Source: Hungatella sp. UBA3402 (lineage in GTDB: Bacteria; Bacillota; Clostridia; Lachnospirales; Lachnospiraceae). From it: a stretch of 12,619 bases of DNA. The DNA is taken from the NCBI GenBank assembly GCA_002358555.1, contig DEPC01000245.1:1-12619 (forward strand). Reading direction: 5' to 3'. The notes beneath the pieces were generated by a model, which saw only the letters and a program-made list of their open reading frames with translations, had not been told where the DNA came from and did not search any database. The translations under genes were made by a program, and so were the position numbers. Of the stretch, positions 6,052-12,619 are shown one piece after another (the stretch's first letter is position 1; every line of letters starts with the position of its first letter).

Positions 6052-7262
6052 AAAATTTCCCTCCTTAGAATAACTCCACCTGTAAAAACTGGAAAATGAA
6101 TTTCAAAGCAGGCTCCTCCCTGGGGCATATTCTTTGCACTAATCACACCATTTTGCATGGCAATCAACTCCTTTGAAAGAGAAAGTCCGATTCCAATTCC
6201 TCCTTCTCTTTCATATTTGCCACAATAAAACCGTTTAAAGATATAGGGCAAGTCCTCCTTTGCAAAGCCTGTCCCTTCATCCCAGATACAAATTTCTGTA
6301 TAAAGGGAATTCTGCTCATAAAAACAATGAATTTTTCCTCCAACTGGTGTATGCTCCATGCAATTTTTAAGAAGATTCATAAGAGCCTCCATGAGCCACT
6401 CCATATCTCCAAGGATTGTCACCACTTCAAGTTCTGGTATGATAATCTCAACTTCTGCCTGCAAAAGTAGCTCCTCTAAATTGTCTGCTGCAAGGCTTAA
6501 TACTGTAAAGATATCCACTGGCTTCTGTTCCAAAGTCAGAACTCCTGCATCAATACGAGACAGCACAAGCAAGGCTTCCTCCAAATGGGTCAATCGATTT
6601 AACTGTTTTTGTATTTGGTTGAAACATTCTTGAGATGGAGTTTCTTTTTCCATTTGAATGGACAGAGAAATGGCTGTAATAGGAGTTTTAAGCTGATGGG
6701 CAATATTGGAGAGATTATCCGCATAACTGTTTTTGGCTTTTAAAGCAGCATTGCTTGTCTGATGCAGCATAGTTACTGTTTTATAGAGTTCATCCTGTAG
6801 ATGAGAAAATTCATCCTCCTCTGCCTCAAACAGAAGCTTATCTGCCCCTGCATTAACCTTTTCCAAATAAGATGTTAGTTTCCTTATACGCAAAAGATAA
6901 GTCCTTCGCTGATACCAGAATCCAAGAAAAACCAAAAAACAGCTCAACAGCAGACCAATAGCCAAAATTTCTTTTCCTTGTTTGACGGGTTTTACAAAAT
7001 CTGAAGGTTTGTAACCATAATAAGACAGAATATTCTCCTGCTGTTTATTTACAGAAGAAGTTTTATATTCTTTTAGGATTTCCAGAACTATCTCAAATGC
7101 CTGGGATTGGTTATGTATAAGACCTTGAGAAATATTTCCTAACAATTCAAACTGGGCAGCTTTATAACATTTAGCTGCCCATACCCCGCCAAAGCAGGCA
7201 CTTATGATGCTGACTGCCAAGATTCCTATAAAAATTAGGATTTTATGGCTTCTTTTGCTCAT
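6048..7262 (-). CDS. Sensor histidine kinase of a two-component system
   Basis: This is a membrane-bound sensor kinase, 404 aa with the start chosen here. A first membrane segment (about 8-30), an extracytoplasmic loop of about 65 residues and a second membrane segment (about 98-117) precede a linker and coiled region. The H-box N-I-A-H189-Q-L-K-T-P-I holds the phosphorylated histidine. The N-box (N-L-L-K-N300), the D328-E-G-T-G box, the F-box (F-K-R-F) and a G-rich G-I-G-I-G-L box follow, so the kinase should be active. A longer reading opens at 7310, but the ATG at 7262 overlaps the regulator stop as ATGA and has GGAG 8 nt upstream, so I prefer it. The stop overlaps the next gene, again as ATGA. 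The small loop is too short for a large ligand-binding domain. The signal sensed cannot be told from the sequence. Confidence 0.93.
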   Translation of the reverse strand: MSKRSHKILIFIGILAVSIISACFGGVWAAKCYKAAQFELLGNISQGLIHNQSQAFEIVLEILKEYKTSSVNKQQENILSYYGYKPSDFVKPVKQGKEILAIGLLLSCFLVFLGFWYQRRTYLLRIRKLTSYLEKVNAGADKLLFEAEEDEFSHLQDELYKTVTMLHQTSNAALKAKNSYADNLSNIAHQLKTPITAISLSIQMEKETPSQECFNQIQKQLNRLTHLEEALLVLSRIDAGVLTLEQKPVDIFTVLSLAADNLEELLLQAEVEIIIPELEVVTILGDMEWLMEALMNLLKNCMEHTPVGGKIHCFYEQNSLYTEICIWDEGTGFAKEDLPYIFKRFYCGKYEREGGIGIGLSLSKELIAMQNGVISAKNMPQGGACFEIHFPVFTGGVILRREIL

Positions 7263-7933
7263 AATCCATTCTCCAAACGATATCCAAAACTCCGAATTGT
7301 CTTTAAGCAAGAGGGATGATGCAGCTTTTCCCTTAATCGTTTCATAGCAACTGTCAAAGTATTATCGTTTACAAAATTGCCATTACTGTCCCAAATTTGT
7401 TCCAGCAATTGTTGTCTTGTGACTGTTTTTCCTTGATTTTCCATCAAGATAAGCAGCAACTGATACTCTGCATGGCTTAATGAAATCTCGGTTTCTTGGT
7501 ACATCACTGCCATACGGCTTTTATCTATAGAAATAGAACCGCAGGAGAGATATCTTCCAGATATATCTTGACTTCTTCTGAGCAAGGCTTTCATTCGTGA
7601 ATGTAGCACCTCCAATTCAAAAGGCTTTACCACATAATCGTCAGCTCCAATCTCAAATCCTGTCACAATATCCTGGGAATCTCCCTGTACAGTAAGAAAA
7701 ATGATTGGAAGCTTGCTCCATCTTTTTCTTATCCATTGACATAATTCACTTCCTTTCCCATCTGGCATATTCCAATCCAGCAGCACAACCGATGGAATAT
7801 GAGTTTCCAATCTTTGTTTGGCATGGGCTAAAGAAGAAAATATAGTTACCCTATAGTTCTGTTGTTTTAAATACTCCTGAACCAGTTGGGCAATATGATG
7901 GTCATCTTCAATATAATAAATATCAACCTTCAT
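7259..7933 (-). CDS. OmpR-family response regulator
   Basis: This is a DNA-binding response regulator paired with the kinase encoded directly downstream. With the start at 7933 it has 224 aa. The receiver domain shows the acidic pair Asp10-Asp11, phospho-acceptor Asp53 in L-L-D-W-N-M-P, Thr81 and Lys103 in V-V-K-P-F. A winged-helix OmpR/PhoB output domain follows, ending in the typical S-F-G-Y-R-L. The frame is open to an ATG at 7969, or one at 7957, but those starts lie inside the conserved end of the upstream M32 gene and add 8-12 residues that the family usually lacks. None of the three starts has a strong ribosome site. The 13-bp gap from the M32 stop suggests cotranscription with that gene, and the stop overlaps the kinase start. 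Its DNA targets are not visible here. Confidence 0.93.
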   Translation of the reverse strand: MKVDIYYIEDDHHIAQLVQEYLKQQNYRVTIFSSLAHAKQRLETHIPSVVLLDWNMPDGKGSELCQWIRKRWSKLPIIFLTVQGDSQDIVTGFEIGADDYVVKPFELEVLHSRMKALLRRSQDISGRYLSCGSISIDKSRMAVMYQETEISLSHAEYQLLLILMENQGKTVTRQQLLEQIWDSNGNFVNDNTLTVAMKRLREKLHHPSCLKTIRSFGYRLENGL

Positions 7934-7946
7934 GACAGCTAAGGAA

Positions 7947-9437
7947 TTAGATTCCATATAATTTTCCATATTTATTGGTCAGATAGTCTATATAATATTG
8001 AGGATTAAAGTCTTCCCCTGTCACATCCTTTAACATTTCTCTGCTTGTCTTTAACTTTCCATATTGATGGATATTTTTCCGAAGATATTCCCGAATAGTC
8101 TTGATATCACCCTTTTTCAGTAATCCTTCAAAATCCATTTCTTTTTTCATATATTCATATAATTGGGCTCCAAAAGCACTGCCCAAAGCATAGGAAGGAA
8201 AATATCCAAACGCTCCTTGAGACCAGTGAATATCCTGCAAAACACCCTCAGATACATCCTTAGGACGAACACCAAGATACTCCTCATACTTATCTGCCCA
8301 GAGTTTTGGAAGCTCCTTTACATCGAAATCTTCCTCAATCAATTTTTTCTCAATCTCATATCGAATCAACACATGAAGACTGTAGGTCAGTTCGTCTGCT
8401 TGCGTGCGGATCAGACTTGGCTCTACCTTATTGATGGCTTTTACAAATTCTTCCATTGACACATTCCCAAGCTGAGTGGGAAACTGCTCCTGAAGCCTTC
8501 TATATATTGGAATCCAAAAAGCTTCATTTCTACCAATAATATTTTCAAAAAAACGAGATTGAGACTCATGCATTCCCATAGAAGCACCCTGTCCCACTAA
8601 AGTCTGGGTCAGTTCATCAGGAATTCCTAGTTCATAGATAGCATGACCAGATTCATGAATGACAGAAAACAAGGAATCATCGACATGATTATTGTAGCTG
8701 GTAGTAATTCTCACATCTTTATTGTGAAGGTTTGTGGTAAATGGATGGGCACTAACTGCCATAACACCCTTATCAAAATCAAAACCTACATATTCTGCAA
8801 GAAACTTGCCAATAGCCTCCTGGTCTTCTTCCCTATAATCTCCTGTTAAAAAGCTGTCTTCAATAACCGTCTTGCTTTCTGTCAATTTTTTCAAAAATGG
8901 AACCAACTGCTCTTTCAATATACCAAAAAATTGGTCAAGAGTTTTCATGTCAAACCCTTTTTCATAGTCATCCAGCAGCAAATCATATAGTTTTTGACCA
9001 TCTTTTGCCCGATAGGAAGCAAATTTCTTGGTATATTCTATAATCTTCTTCAAAATAGGAACAAAGCTTTCAAAATCCTTCTCTTTCTTTGCCTTTGCCC
9101 AAATTCTGGTAGCTTCTGAAGTTAGTTCTGCAAATTCCCGATATTCCTTAGGGGGAACACATTCTAATTTCTCAATCTCTTCTTCCAGTTCTCTGACAAT
9201 AGCAGCCTCTACATCTGTCAGCGACTCATTATGACATTCTTTTACCAAATGTTTTACTTCATCATTTGTAATAACAGAAAAATATTCACTGGACAAGGTT
9301 CCAACTACCTTGGAAGTATTTGGCCCAGCATCTTTTGGTGCTAATGTCTCATTATCCCATTCAAACAGTACCTTAGCTGTCTGAAATGCCTGTGCGCGCT
9401 CTAAATATGGCTCAAGCTGTTCATATGCTTTGCTCAT
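7947..9437 (-). CDS. M32 family metallocarboxypeptidase (carboxypeptidase Taq type)
   Basis: This cytoplasmic zinc carboxypeptidase removes C-terminal residues from peptides. At 496 aa it is full length for the family. The zinc site is His261-Glu262-S-G-His265 with Glu291 in G-M-H-E-S-Q-S-R as third ligand, 30 residues on as in the Pyrococcus enzyme. Other M32 signatures are H-P-F-T-T (231-235), D-V-R-I-T-T (241-246), an I-R-T-Q-A-D-E-L-T-Y run and L-Q-D-I-H-W followed by G-Y-F-P-S-Y-A-L-G. There is no signal peptide. AAGGAG lies 11 nt before the ATG, a slightly long spacing. It is followed by the two-component genes, though no functional tie is known; a general role in peptide turnover is likely. 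Confidence 0.96.
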   Translation of the reverse strand: MSKAYEQLEPYLERAQAFQTAKVLFEWDNETLAPKDAGPNTSKVVGTLSSEYFSVITNDEVKHLVKECHNESLTDVEAAIVRELEEEIEKLECVPPKEYREFAELTSEATRIWAKAKKEKDFESFVPILKKIIEYTKKFASYRAKDGQKLYDLLLDDYEKGFDMKTLDQFFGILKEQLVPFLKKLTESKTVIEDSFLTGDYREEDQEAIGKFLAEYVGFDFDKGVMAVSAHPFTTNLHNKDVRITTSYNNHVDDSLFSVIHESGHAIYELGIPDELTQTLVGQGASMGMHESQSRFFENIIGRNEAFWIPIYRRLQEQFPTQLGNVSMEEFVKAINKVEPSLIRTQADELTYSLHVLIRYEIEKKLIEEDFDVKELPKLWADKYEEYLGVRPKDVSEGVLQDIHWSQGAFGYFPSYALGSAFGAQLYEYMKKEMDFEGLLKKGDIKTIREYLRKNIHQYGKLKTSREMLKDVTGEDFNPQYYIDYLTNKYGKLYGI

Positions 9438-9478
9438 CGTTACGTAATCTCCTTTTCTTTAGGTTTCTCACTGCCTTT

Positions 9479-9507
9479 ATCATGCCACAAAACGAAGAAA
9501 AATACAA
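9479..9507 (-). promoter_or_regulatory. Weak candidate promoter for the M32 gene
   Basis: Read on the minus strand, TTGTAT (9507-9502), a 17-bp spacer and CATGAT (9484-9479) lie in the 82-bp gap after the SleB-type gene. The matches to consensus are modest. If real, it separates the M32 and two-component genes from the hydrolase upstream. Confidence 0.28.
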
Positions 9508-9519
9508 GGTTTCTACTTT

Positions 9520-10167
9520 TTATCGATAACAATATTTGTGATATCTGGTTTGCATATAAATGCCGCTTCCCTGCCGGAATCCAGCTTGATAAACTACATT
9601 GCTTGGAAGAATACTGCCATTTTCCAAAAGCCATTTGGCATTCCTCCAGTTTGCTTCTGTGGGTTCTCGGTAATAGTTCCCATCTCTAGTACAGGCATAC
9701 TGCCCTCTCTGAAATACAACTCCTTCTATTGTATTTGGATAAGCTCCATGGTTTATTCGGTTTAAAATGACAGAACCAATATAGAGCTGCTCGTCATCAG
9801 GGCAGCTTTGACCTTCTCCACAAATGGCATGAGCAAGAATGTACAAGTCGCGTTCTGTATAGGTGCTGGAAGTTTCCTCTGATTCTGGCGGTTGTTCTAT
9901 TTGCGTCTCTGTATCGGATAACCATCTTACAACAATATCCTGATTTGCATGAGGACCATATTCCTGATTAGAATGTAATTGCCAGTTGTTTTCTTCCATA
10001 TCTGTTCCATCCTCTGTTTCATTTGACAATCCTTCTTCACTTTCCACCAGTTCTGTATTTTCTTCCGTGGTCTCTGCTTCCATGCCTTCTGCCCAAGCTG
10101 GAAGGGTTGTCACAGTTGCCATAAATGCAGCGGACATCACTATTTTGATAATCTTGTCTTTTTTCAT
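9520..10167 (-). CDS. Secreted SleB-family cell-wall hydrolase
   Basis: This is a predicted exported peptidoglycan hydrolase of the SleB (Hydrolase_2) family, whose spore members are lytic transglycosylases acting on cortex. With the start at 10167 (AGAGAGG 8 nt upstream) it has 215 aa; the frame opens earlier at 10203, which would spoil the signal peptide. Residues 1-26 form a signal peptide (M-K-K-D-K, hydrophobic core, then P-A-W-A). Residues 27-62 are strongly acidic, rich in Glu and Thr, probably a flexible linker. The hydrolase domain runs from about 103 to the end: A-H-A-I-C-G-E-G with likely catalytic Glu118, then I-G-S-V-I-L-N-R-I and Y-P-N-T-I-E-G-V-V-F. There is no LysM or SPOR binding domain. 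It could act on vegetative wall or on spore cortex; the sequence does not decide. No convincing promoter was found upstream. Confidence 0.9.
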   Translation of the reverse strand: MKKDKIIKIVMSAAFMATVTTLPAWAEGMEAETTEENTELVESEEGLSNETEDGTDMEENNWQLHSNQEYGPHANQDIVVRWLSDTETQIEQPPESEETSSTYTERDLYILAHAICGEGQSCPDDEQLYIGSVILNRINHGAYPNTIEGVVFQRGQYACTRDGNYYREPTEANWRNAKWLLENGSILPSNVVYQAGFRQGSGIYMQTRYHKYCYR

Positions 10168-10312
10168 GAATAAAACCTCTCTTTCCATGGTAAACAACCC
10201 CATTTATGTTAGGTCTTTACCGCCACTATTATTTATTATGTCCATTTTTTTACATTTATTACATAAATATTAAAGAAAGGTTAATTATGTAAATAATATT
10301 ATGACAGAACAA

Positions 10313-10489
10313 AGAGTCCGGCAAGCCGGACTCTCGCGCTGGAGCGCGGCTGCAACAGCAGCCATTTTCCTTATGCGCGTAGTGTGCATCCCCCAGAGGG
10401 TTTTGCTTTATAGGACGCAATTTCCTATAAAGCAAAAAAAGAGACAGCTATATCTGGCGACAATTTCTGTCAGATATAGCTGTCTCTTT
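10313..10489. repeat. Cluster of six successive hairpins
   Basis: Six inverted repeats follow each other with almost no spacing: 10313-10334 (10-bp arms around AA), 10335-10348 (CGCGCT/AGCGCG), 10348-10363 (GGCTGC-AACA-GCAGCC), 10373-10389 (6 bp with one G-U), 10401-10437 (14-bp perfect arms) and 10438-10489 (19-bp perfect arms). The first half is far richer in GC than its surroundings. The last hairpin is a minus-strand terminator. The others exceed what termination needs, and the modular build resembles dispersed multi-hairpin repeats of the BOX or ERIC kind. An independent RNA cannot be excluded. Confidence 0.6.
10434..10489 (-). terminator. Rho-independent terminator of the Nudix gene
   Basis: Read on the minus strand, a perfect 19-bp stem (arms 10489-10471 and 10456-10438) around a 14-nt loop runs into seven U residues (10440-10434). 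It starts 15 nt after the Nudix stop codon. On the plus strand the same stem is not followed by a U run, so it acts mainly in one direction. Confidence 0.85.
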
Positions 10490-10504
10490 CTTATGTCATT
10501 ACAT

Positions 10505-10957
10505 CTAAAAATATTTCCTGGAGCCCCATAGATTGTTTTTTTTCAACTCCAGATACTCATTATAGGCTTTTTCTAAAATCTGCTTTTCATTGGAAAATTT
10601 CAGTAGATGATAGGCCTCATAAAATTTGTAGTATCCAGAATCCATGAAATACTCCTCGCGTTGTGGTTTACTGTAATAGCTGTCTGCCATCATCAGATAC
10701 CAGTGAACATCTTTTTCCACCATATCTTGTGGCGTATTGAAAGAATATTGGCTTTTTCCAATATACTTGATAATGGAGGCCGTGACACCAGTTTCTTCCT
10801 TAACCTCGCGCAGAGCCGTCTCCTTATATTCTTCCCCATCTTCCACAGTCCCTTTCGGCAAAACCCAACCCTCGTATTTGTTTCTATAATTCTTATACAA
10901 TACAAGAATCTTTCCTCGAAATATAACCACACCGCCACAGCTCGTTGCCTCTATCAT
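10505..10957 (-). CDS. Nudix hydrolase
   Basis: This is a 150-aa Nudix-family pyrophosphohydrolase that would cleave a nucleoside diphosphate linked to another group. The Nudix box fits GX5EX7REUXEEXGU exactly, from Gly36 and Glu42 to R50-E-V-K-E-E-T-G-V58, so the Mg-binding catalytic residues are intact. It is preceded by G-W-V-L-P-K-G, common in MutT, Ap4A and related hydrolases. The substrate cannot be named from sequence; diadenosine or inositol polyphosphates and oxidised nucleotides are all possible. There is no fused domain. AGGAGG lies 7 nt before the ATG, an ideal ribosome site. It has its own candidate promoter just after the PBP stop and a strong terminator after its own, so it is probably monocistronic. 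Confidence 0.95.
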   Translation of the reverse strand: MIEATSCGGVVIFRGKILVLYKNYRNKYEGWVLPKGTVEDGEEYKETALREVKEETGVTASIIKYIGKSQYSFNTPQDMVEKDVHWYLMMADSYYSKPQREEYFMDSGYYKFYEAYHLLKFSNEKQILEKAYNEYLELKKNNLWGSRKYF

Positions 10958-11024
10958 TGCAATTCCTCCTGCATGGAACTAAAAACGCCTTTAGTCCCCT
11001 GGTGTGTCAACATAGACTGAGTTC

Positions 11025-11053
11025 AGTATACCGCATTTTAACAGGATATGCAA
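11025..11053 (-). promoter_or_regulatory. Candidate promoter of the Nudix gene
   Basis: Read on the minus strand, TTGCAT (11053-11048), a 17-bp spacer and TATACT (11030-11025) lie directly after the PBP stop. A leader of about 60 nt follows, holding an imperfect hairpin (GGGACTAAA with TTTAGTTCC, around 10977-10999) just before the ribosome site. Confidence 0.5.
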
Positions 11054-11064
11054 GTTGGGATTTA

Positions 11065-12516
11065 TCATCTACTAAGATAAACGTCAAAAATCCTTTTTGC
11101 AATAGGAGCTGCTGTCGCTCCTCCAGAGCCGCCTTTTTCTACAACCACAGAAACTACAATTTGAGGATTATCCACAGGGGCAAAGCCTGTAAACCAGGCA
11201 TGACTCTCATTTCCATCTTCAAATTGTGCAGACCCTGTTTTTCCTGCTGCCTCATAGGCTTCCGTCCGAAGGGCAGACCCTGTCCCTTGTGTAACTACCT
11301 TTCTCATCATATCAGTCAAGATTCTTGCTTCTTCTTGGCTCATAAGAGTTTTGTAGATAGTAGGAGAAAATTGTTTCACCACATTGCCTGCTCTATTCTC
11401 CACTCGGTCTATCAGATAGGGATTCATCAGTATACCACCATTGGCAATGGCAGATGTAATCATAGCATTATGCATAGGTGTCATCTGAGTCAGACCTTGC
11501 CCTATGGAAGTTTGAAGAATTTCCCATGTATCTGCATCGTCCCTCATGGCAAATCGACTTTTAGAATAAGCTAGAGGAACTGGCTGCTCTTTGTTAAAGA
11601 GTAACTCCTCTGCAGTCCTTTTGAGTCCTCCAGGTTCCAATTCTACTCCTATACTGGCAAATGCCCCATTACAGGAGTTAGCAAATGCTTCCTCCAAATT
11701 CTGGCTTCCATGGGCTGTTCCATGATAACATTGAAGCGTATACTCTCCATTTTTGTAATAGCCATTACAATCAAACTGATAATCTTCATAATCCTCTGGA
11801 TGCTCCCTGATATATTCCAGCAAAGTTACAATTTTAAAGGAGGAGCCAGGAGGGTAAAGGCCCTGTGTTGCCCGATTCATCAACTGTGCCTGATGGTTTT
11901 CTGCTGATATCAAGGTTTCCCACGATTCCTGTATGGTGTTGGGGTCAAAATCTGGTTTGGATACCATTGCAAGAATTCTTCCTGTATCTGGTTCCATAAC
12001 CACTACTGCTCCTCTTCTATCCCCCAAAGCATCACTTGCAAGCTGTTGAAGCTCTATATCTAGAGAGGTAACAATATGGTCCCCTAATTTTTTTCTTCCA
12101 GACAATTCCGCAACTGCCTGATTTACAAGATTCATATGAGAAGTAAGAAGATAAAAATTTCCCAAAGTTTCTAGGCCAGTCTTTCCTCTAGTGGAATATC
12201 CTACCACATGAGAAAACAGAGAGCTGTAAGGATAGCTCCTGGTTTCTTTTCCATTTTCCTCTAGCTCTGTCATAGCTAAAACTGTCTTATCATTGCTTAA
12301 AATACTGCCCCTCTCTACCCGCTTTGAAAAACTCTCCAGACGTGCATTGTAGGTATTGTTTATGACGTTTTCTCTAGAAACTGTTAAAAAATAAGCCACA
12401 TAGCCAATGAGTGTCAAAAACAGAAATACCACGATATACGCCAGACGCAGGATATTCTGGTTTACCTTTTCTTCTGGAGGCAGCGTCCGCTTTTTATTTT
12501 TAGAAACTGCCTTCAT
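11065..12516 (-). CDS. Class B penicillin-binding protein (transpeptidase, PbpA/FtsI type)
   Basis: This membrane-anchored D,D-transpeptidase cross-links peptidoglycan outside the membrane. At 483 aa it is short for class B. A single membrane anchor lies at about 24-46, after a basic cytoplasmic tail. An N-terminal pedestal region (about 55-145) has the R-G-S-I, Y-P-Y-S-S and G-Y-S-T-R-G-K-T-G-L-E signatures. The transpeptidase domain holds S225-S-F-K228, S281-C-N283 and K426-T-G-S429, so it should be active and beta-lactam-reactive. No PASTA domains are present. The ATG overlaps the upstream FtsW/RodA-family gene by 17 nt, which implies coupled expression of a polymerase-transpeptidase pair. 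The ribosome site is weak (AAAGGA about 14 nt upstream), in line with coupling. Whether the pair serves elongation, division or sporulation cannot be told here. Confidence 0.95.
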   Translation of the reverse strand: MKAVSKNKKRTLPPEEKVNQNILRLAYIVVFLFLTLIGYVAYFLTVSRENVINNTYNARLESFSKRVERGSILSNDKTVLAMTELEENGKETRSYPYSSLFSHVVGYSTRGKTGLETLGNFYLLTSHMNLVNQAVAELSGRKKLGDHIVTSLDIELQQLASDALGDRRGAVVVMEPDTGRILAMVSKPDFDPNTIQESWETLISAENHQAQLMNRATQGLYPPGSSFKIVTLLEYIREHPEDYEDYQFDCNGYYKNGEYTLQCYHGTAHGSQNLEEAFANSCNGAFASIGVELEPGGLKRTAEELLFNKEQPVPLAYSKSRFAMRDDADTWEILQTSIGQGLTQMTPMHNAMITSAIANGGILMNPYLIDRVENRAGNVVKQFSPTIYKTLMSQEEARILTDMMRKVVTQGTGSALRTEAYEAAGKTGSAQFEDGNESHAWFTGFAPVDNPQIVVSVVVEKGGSGGATAAPIAKRIFDVYLSR

Positions 12517-12619
12517 AGCTTTCTTGTAATCCTTTCTGTTTTAAAATATACAATCCCTGAATCACGGAAAATAAGATAAATGTGCTGAGAATGGAACTTC
12601 CTCCATAACTGATAAAAGG
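12500..12619 (-). CDS. FtsW/RodA/SpoVE family protein (C-terminal 39 residues)
   Basis: Only the 3' end is in the window. The minus-strand frame reads P-F-I-S-Y-G-G-S-S-I-L from the window edge, the hallmark of the last membrane region of SEDS peptidoglycan glycosyltransferases, followed by a hydrophobic helix and a short basic tail ending K-Q-K-G-L-Q-E-S-Y-E-G-S-F. The stop TAA is at 12502-12500, inside the PBP gene. SEDS proteins polymerise lipid II glycan strands and work with a cognate class B PBP, here the next gene. The frame is too short to have a full reading, but the motif is diagnostic. Confidence 0.9.
   Translation of the reverse strand, partial: PFISYGGSSILSTFILFSVIQGLYILKQKGLQESYEGSF

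Larger units (their letters stand above)
10168..10504. other. Noncoding region between the SleB-type and Nudix genes
   Basis: The part at 10168-10312 is very AT-rich and should hold the promoter of the SleB-type gene, but several weak boxes overlap and none stands out. The part at 10313-10489 is the hairpin cluster described separately. The open frame on the plus strand across 10301-10531 merely reads through the hairpins and has no ribosome site. Confidence 0.6.

Noticed and set aside
7262..7310. Longer N-terminus for the sensor kinase
   Set aside because: It overlaps the regulator gene by about 50 bases and lacks a ribosome site. The ATG at 7262 has GGAG and an ATGA junction.
9440..9634. 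Minus-strand open frame of 64 codons between the SleB-type and M32 genes
   Set aside because: Most of it lies inside the SleB-type gene in another frame, with no start signal.
10313..10489. CRISPR array
   Set aside because: The hairpins differ from one another in sequence and length, so there is no repeated unit with spacers.
10301..10531. Plus-strand open frame of 76 codons
   Set aside because: It is made of the six-hairpin block plus the end of the opposite-strand Nudix gene. It has no ribosome site, and its residues simply reflect the inverted repeats.
11065..11067. Terminator after the class B PBP gene
   Set aside because: No stem with a U tract follows the stop. The next gene's candidate promoter begins almost at once, so read-through into the Nudix gene remains possible.

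Overview
This window looks like a chromosomal segment of a low-GC, spore-forming Clostridia of the Lachnospiraceae type. The reasons are the AT-rich sequence (about 40% GC by eye), strong AGGAGG-type ribosome binding sites, an AroF of the Thermotoga/Bacillus class, a SleB-type cell-wall hydrolase, and an FtsW/RodA gene joined to a short class B penicillin-binding protein. The genus cannot be fixed from the sequence alone. No phage, insertion-sequence transposase, CRISPR array, tRNA or rRNA was seen.

Layout: (1) 1-1568, minus strand, is the 5' three-quarters of an EF-G-like translational GTPase, cut by the window edge. (2) 1569-1983 is a divergent intergenic region with promoters facing both ways, an 18-bp palindrome and a repeat-like structured block. 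(3) 1984-5449, plus strand, is aroF-tyrA-aroA, which covers the first step of the shikimate pathway, its sixth step (EPSP synthase) and tyrosine branch formation. (4) 5450-5628 is a convergent gap holding a long imperfect inverted repeat. (5) 5629-9437, minus strand, runs in transcription order as M32 carboxypeptidase, OmpR-type response regulator, sensor kinase and an unrecognised 140-aa protein. The last three are tightly packed, with two ATGA overlaps. (6) 9520-10167, minus, is a secreted SleB-family hydrolase. (7) 10168-10504 is a noncoding region with six successive hairpins, one of which is a strong terminator for the next gene. (8) 10505-10957, minus, is a Nudix hydrolase with its own promoter. 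(9) 11065-12619, minus, is a class B PBP whose start overlaps the end of an FtsW/RodA-family gene cut by the window edge.

The aro genes form one biosynthetic unit. The FtsW/RodA-PBP pair is a peptidoglycan polymerase-transpeptidase module. The two-component system has no recognisable target in the window except the coupled 140-aa protein.

Most of the window is ordinary core chromosome. The points most worth a second look are the six-hairpin cluster at 10313-10489, the repeat-like leader at 1636-1765, the unknown protein coupled to the sensor kinase, a possible aromatic-rich leader ORF ahead of aroF, and departures from consensus in the GTPase, TyrA and AroA.
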